In this document: one piece after another, positions 25,484 to 27,062 of the stretch
Layout: the number at the start of each line of letters is the position of its first letter
Numbering within the stretch: the first letter of the stretch is position 1
Assembly (NCBI GenBank): GCA_964419335.1
Contig: CAYQOX010000052.1
Location: 1-27,062, forward strand
Source of the DNA: CAYQOX01 sp964419335
GTDB lineage: Bacteria > Hinthialibacterota > Hinthialibacteria > Hinthialibacterales > Hinthialibacteraceae
Direction of reading: 5' to 3'
Length of the DNA: 27,062 nucleotides
Made by a program: the position numbers and the translations under genes
Notes under the pieces: generated by a model
Told to the model about the DNA's origin: nothing
The model's database searches: none
The model's input: only the letters and a program-made list of their open reading frames with translations

Positions 25484-25671
25484 AAATCACCTGTCCCTAT
25501 TGCGCCCAGCGCATCCCCCTGTCTTCCAATCGTTGCCCGGAATGTCGATCGCTCTTGCCGGTTGAATGCGGCCAGGAGGAAGTACGGCGTATTTTTTTCT
25601 ACGTGAAAGTAATATCAATTATTTTATTTCTCACACTCGTTTTACTTATTATTGATTTTGTCTTTGTGTAA
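25471..25671 (+). CDS. Small zinc-ribbon membrane protein
   Basis: A 66-residue protein. It begins MAFLKITCPYC and ends its ribbon in NRCPEC (C-x2-C, x11, C-x2-C, about residues 8-25), a zinc-ribbon of rubredoxin type. From about 42 to the end it is a single hydrophobic helix with no cytoplasmic tail, so it resembles a tail-anchored protein with its ribbon in the cytoplasm. The ATG at 25471 is preferred because AGGA lies about 7 bases upstream; a longer frame runs back into dnaE. It overlaps the dnaE stop by 13 bases, which suggests translational coupling. I do not recognise a family or function. Confidence 0.75.
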   Translation: MAFLKITCPYCAQRIPLSSNRCPECRSLLPVECGQEEVRRIFFYVKVISIILFLTLVLLIIDFVFV

Positions 25672-25682
25672 GACGAATATTT

Positions 25683-26915
25683 TTATTCAGGATCACCTGC
25701 TTTCACCCAGGCTTTATTGAAGGCCGCGTGTTTGATGGTTTTGCCATTTTCGCGGGGGTCCTCTTGCCCGCGGTTATTATAGGTATAGGACACATGGAGG
25801 AGGCCATCTCGGGCTTGAATGATGGAAGGATAACTAAAACTTCCTCCTTGGCCGGGTTCTTTATATTCAAGATGCCTGGTCCATCGATAAGTTTCACCTT
25901 CATCCTCTGAAATCGAGACCGCCAGGCTGTGGCGGCCTTCTTCGGTATCGTTATAAACCACGATCCAATCCCCATCATCGAGATTCATAACTTCCAATCC
26001 CGCGCCGGGATTCGGTAATTGAGGATGATCATACACAGTATCCCATGTTATCCCGTTGTCTTTGGATTCGGAAACCATAACCCGTTTGGGTGGAGGGCCG
26101 TTGTCGCGCATGTAAGCGACTAAGGTCCCGTCTTCCTTTTTTGCGAAAGTAGGTTGGATGTTCCCACCTCCGACGATCGGTTCACTAAAGCGCCAGGTTT
26201 CACCCCAATCATCGGTAAGGGCGACCATGGAAAAAGAAAAGCCGTCGGAATACAACCCTACGAGAAGGGTTTCTTGATTCAGAATGTAGGGGTGTCCCCG
26301 GGTGAACCAGCCCAGCCGGCGGGTGAGTTTGTCGGAGGCTTGTTCGAGGTTGCGATCGAGCCACTGTTTGTAGCGTCCCTCGGGGGTTATGCCCAGCGAA
26401 TCGAAATAAGCACGGCTTTTTTCTTCCACGATTTCTGCGAAATCGTCCCCGGGTTTCATATGCAGGACTTTCATGGTATCCCATTTGGGCGGCCCTTCGG
26501 CGTGCATATATGCGGTCGAGGTTTTGTATTTCATCAGGGCGCTTTCCCACGTGTTGGCTTGGATGGTGGGCCAAAGCAGCCAAAGCCGCGCTTCTGGGTC
26601 GATAATCATGCAGCAATTGGTATCGGGGAAGTCAGGAGTGTCGGCCATAAGAAAGCGTTCGGTCCATTCTCCCTTACGTTTCACCCAGCGGGCACCTTCG
26701 ATATAGGCATGGTCGGCGCGCCGCTCGCCGCCATGAAACCAGCAGACCAACAGATCGCCGTTGGGGCACTCCACGATACATGAACCGTGGTTATGGATAT
26801 CTTCGCCCGGGAAAATTACTTCGGCTTGATAGAAGGGCTCTTCGGCCAAAGTGGGCGATGATAATGTGATGCTTACGAGAAGCAAAATACACAGGAATAA
26901 AGAGTTTTGATTCAT
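25683..26915 (-). CDS. Secreted sialidase-like (BNR-repeat) protein
   Basis: A 410-residue protein with a signal peptide (about 1-24, ending TLA before EEPFYQAE). The body is a six-bladed beta-propeller with Asp-box motifs (LTDDWGETW, ESKDNGITW, SEDEGETY). Long loops include RGHPYIL and GGGNIQPTF, which match the BNR_2 (PF13088) group of sialidase-like proteins. The canonical FRIP motif is not evident, so cleavage of sialic acid is unproven. The enzyme could act on another sugar or be a binding protein. The ATG at 26915 was chosen because GAGG lies 9 bases upstream and it starts the signal peptide; an in-frame ATG at 26954 would add a useless 13-residue extension. It converges on the zinc-ribbon gene (11 bases apart). 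Confidence 0.85.
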   Translation of the reverse strand: MNQNSLFLCILLLVSITLSSPTLAEEPFYQAEVIFPGEDIHNHGSCIVECPNGDLLVCWFHGGERRADHAYIEGARWVKRKGEWTERFLMADTPDFPDTNCCMIIDPEARLWLLWPTIQANTWESALMKYKTSTAYMHAEGPPKWDTMKVLHMKPGDDFAEIVEEKSRAYFDSLGITPEGRYKQWLDRNLEQASDKLTRRLGWFTRGHPYILNQETLLVGLYSDGFSFSMVALTDDWGETWRFSEPIVGGGNIQPTFAKKEDGTLVAYMRDNGPPPKRVMVSESKDNGITWDTVYDHPQLPNPGAGLEVMNLDDGDWIVVYNDTEEGRHSLAVSISEDEGETYRWTRHLEYKEPGQGGSFSYPSIIQARDGLLHVSYTYNNRGQEDPRENGKTIKHAAFNKAWVKAGDPE

Positions 26916-27016
26916 ACTTATTTTCCTCACCATTGCAATAAGATTAATAATCACAATACAATTTTTGGCGTAAAAAGAATAGGGAATCCACTATGAATAT
27001 GGGGAATAATCGAGTA

Positions 27017-27050
27017 GGGTGAGGGGGAATAGCGAGTTCTCCCTCAGCCC
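27017..27050. repeat. Imperfect G/C-tract hairpin at the right edge
   Basis: GGGTGAGGGGGAA (27017-27029) pairs with TTCTCCCTCAGCCC (27037-27050) with one bulge and one G-T pair. The CCCTC/GAGGG style of the stem resembles interspersed palindromic elements scattered in many bacterial genomes. Only part of it may be inside the window, and no T run follows, so a terminator is less likely. Confidence 0.35.
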
Positions 27051-27062
27051 TCTCACAGAACC

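Noticed and set aside
26154..26783. 209-codon open frame on the plus strand
   Set aside because: It lies wholly antisense to the sialidase-like gene, has no SD, and the sialidase-like protein has clear family motifs in the opposite frame.
1..27062. tRNA, rRNA, CRISPR array or transposable element
   Set aside because: No cloverleaf with a TTC arm, no regularly spaced repeats, and no transposase or integrase frame with terminal repeats was seen. GTTCGAATC-like strings fall inside coding sequence.

Overview
This is an ordinary-looking stretch of bacterial chromosome of moderate GC by eye, with tightly packed genes, Shine-Dalgarno (SD) sites of the GGAG/GAGG type, and sigma70-like promoters in AT-rich gaps. 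I see no phage, plasmid, insertion sequence, CRISPR array, tRNA or rRNA. The gene mix suggests an environmental, free-living, probably diderm bacterium from a planctomycete-like or candidate-phylum lineage. The pointers are a secreted beta-helix protein, a secreted BNR sialidase-like protein, a SMUG1-type uracil-DNA glycosylase and a secreted (alpha/alpha) toroid lyase-like protein. The phylum cannot be fixed from this sequence alone.

Layout. 67-5639 (minus): two family 2 glycosyltransferases, a secreted lyase-like protein and a B12-binding radical SAM protein, closed by a strong terminator at the left edge; together they look like an envelope glycan or lipid pathway. 5885-7340: an unknown two-helix membrane protein (+) converging on an unknown coiled-coil protein (-). 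7480-9686: a YihX-like HAD hydrolase (+) and a secreted parallel beta-helix protein (-), with a terminator between them. 9904-16350: mutS2 (+) converges on, and overlaps, a minus-strand leuS / tandem helix-hairpin-helix protein / SMUG1 set. 16675-16875: a cold-shock protein with a TTG start, an inferred structured leader of about 180 nt and a terminator. 17250-18260: a NeuB-type sialic acid synthase, divergent from a LOG-family protein (18368-19081). 19126-21600 (minus): lpdA, lipB and a VanZ-like protein, an overlapping lipoate-related set. 21983-25671 (+): dnaE overlapping a tiny zinc-ribbon membrane protein. 25683-26915 (-): a secreted sialidase-like protein.

Functional themes are DNA maintenance (mutS2, SMUG1, the helix-hairpin-helix protein, dnaE), lipoylation and 2-oxoacid metabolism (lpdA, lipB), and surface glycans (two glycosyltransferases, lyase-like, radical SAM, NeuB, sialidase-like). 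Nothing amounts to a clear new multi-gene defence or mobile system. The best leads are the glycosyltransferase/lyase/radical-SAM cluster, the bacterial SMUG1 in the leuS set, the csp leader RNA and the dnaE-coupled zinc-ribbon membrane protein.
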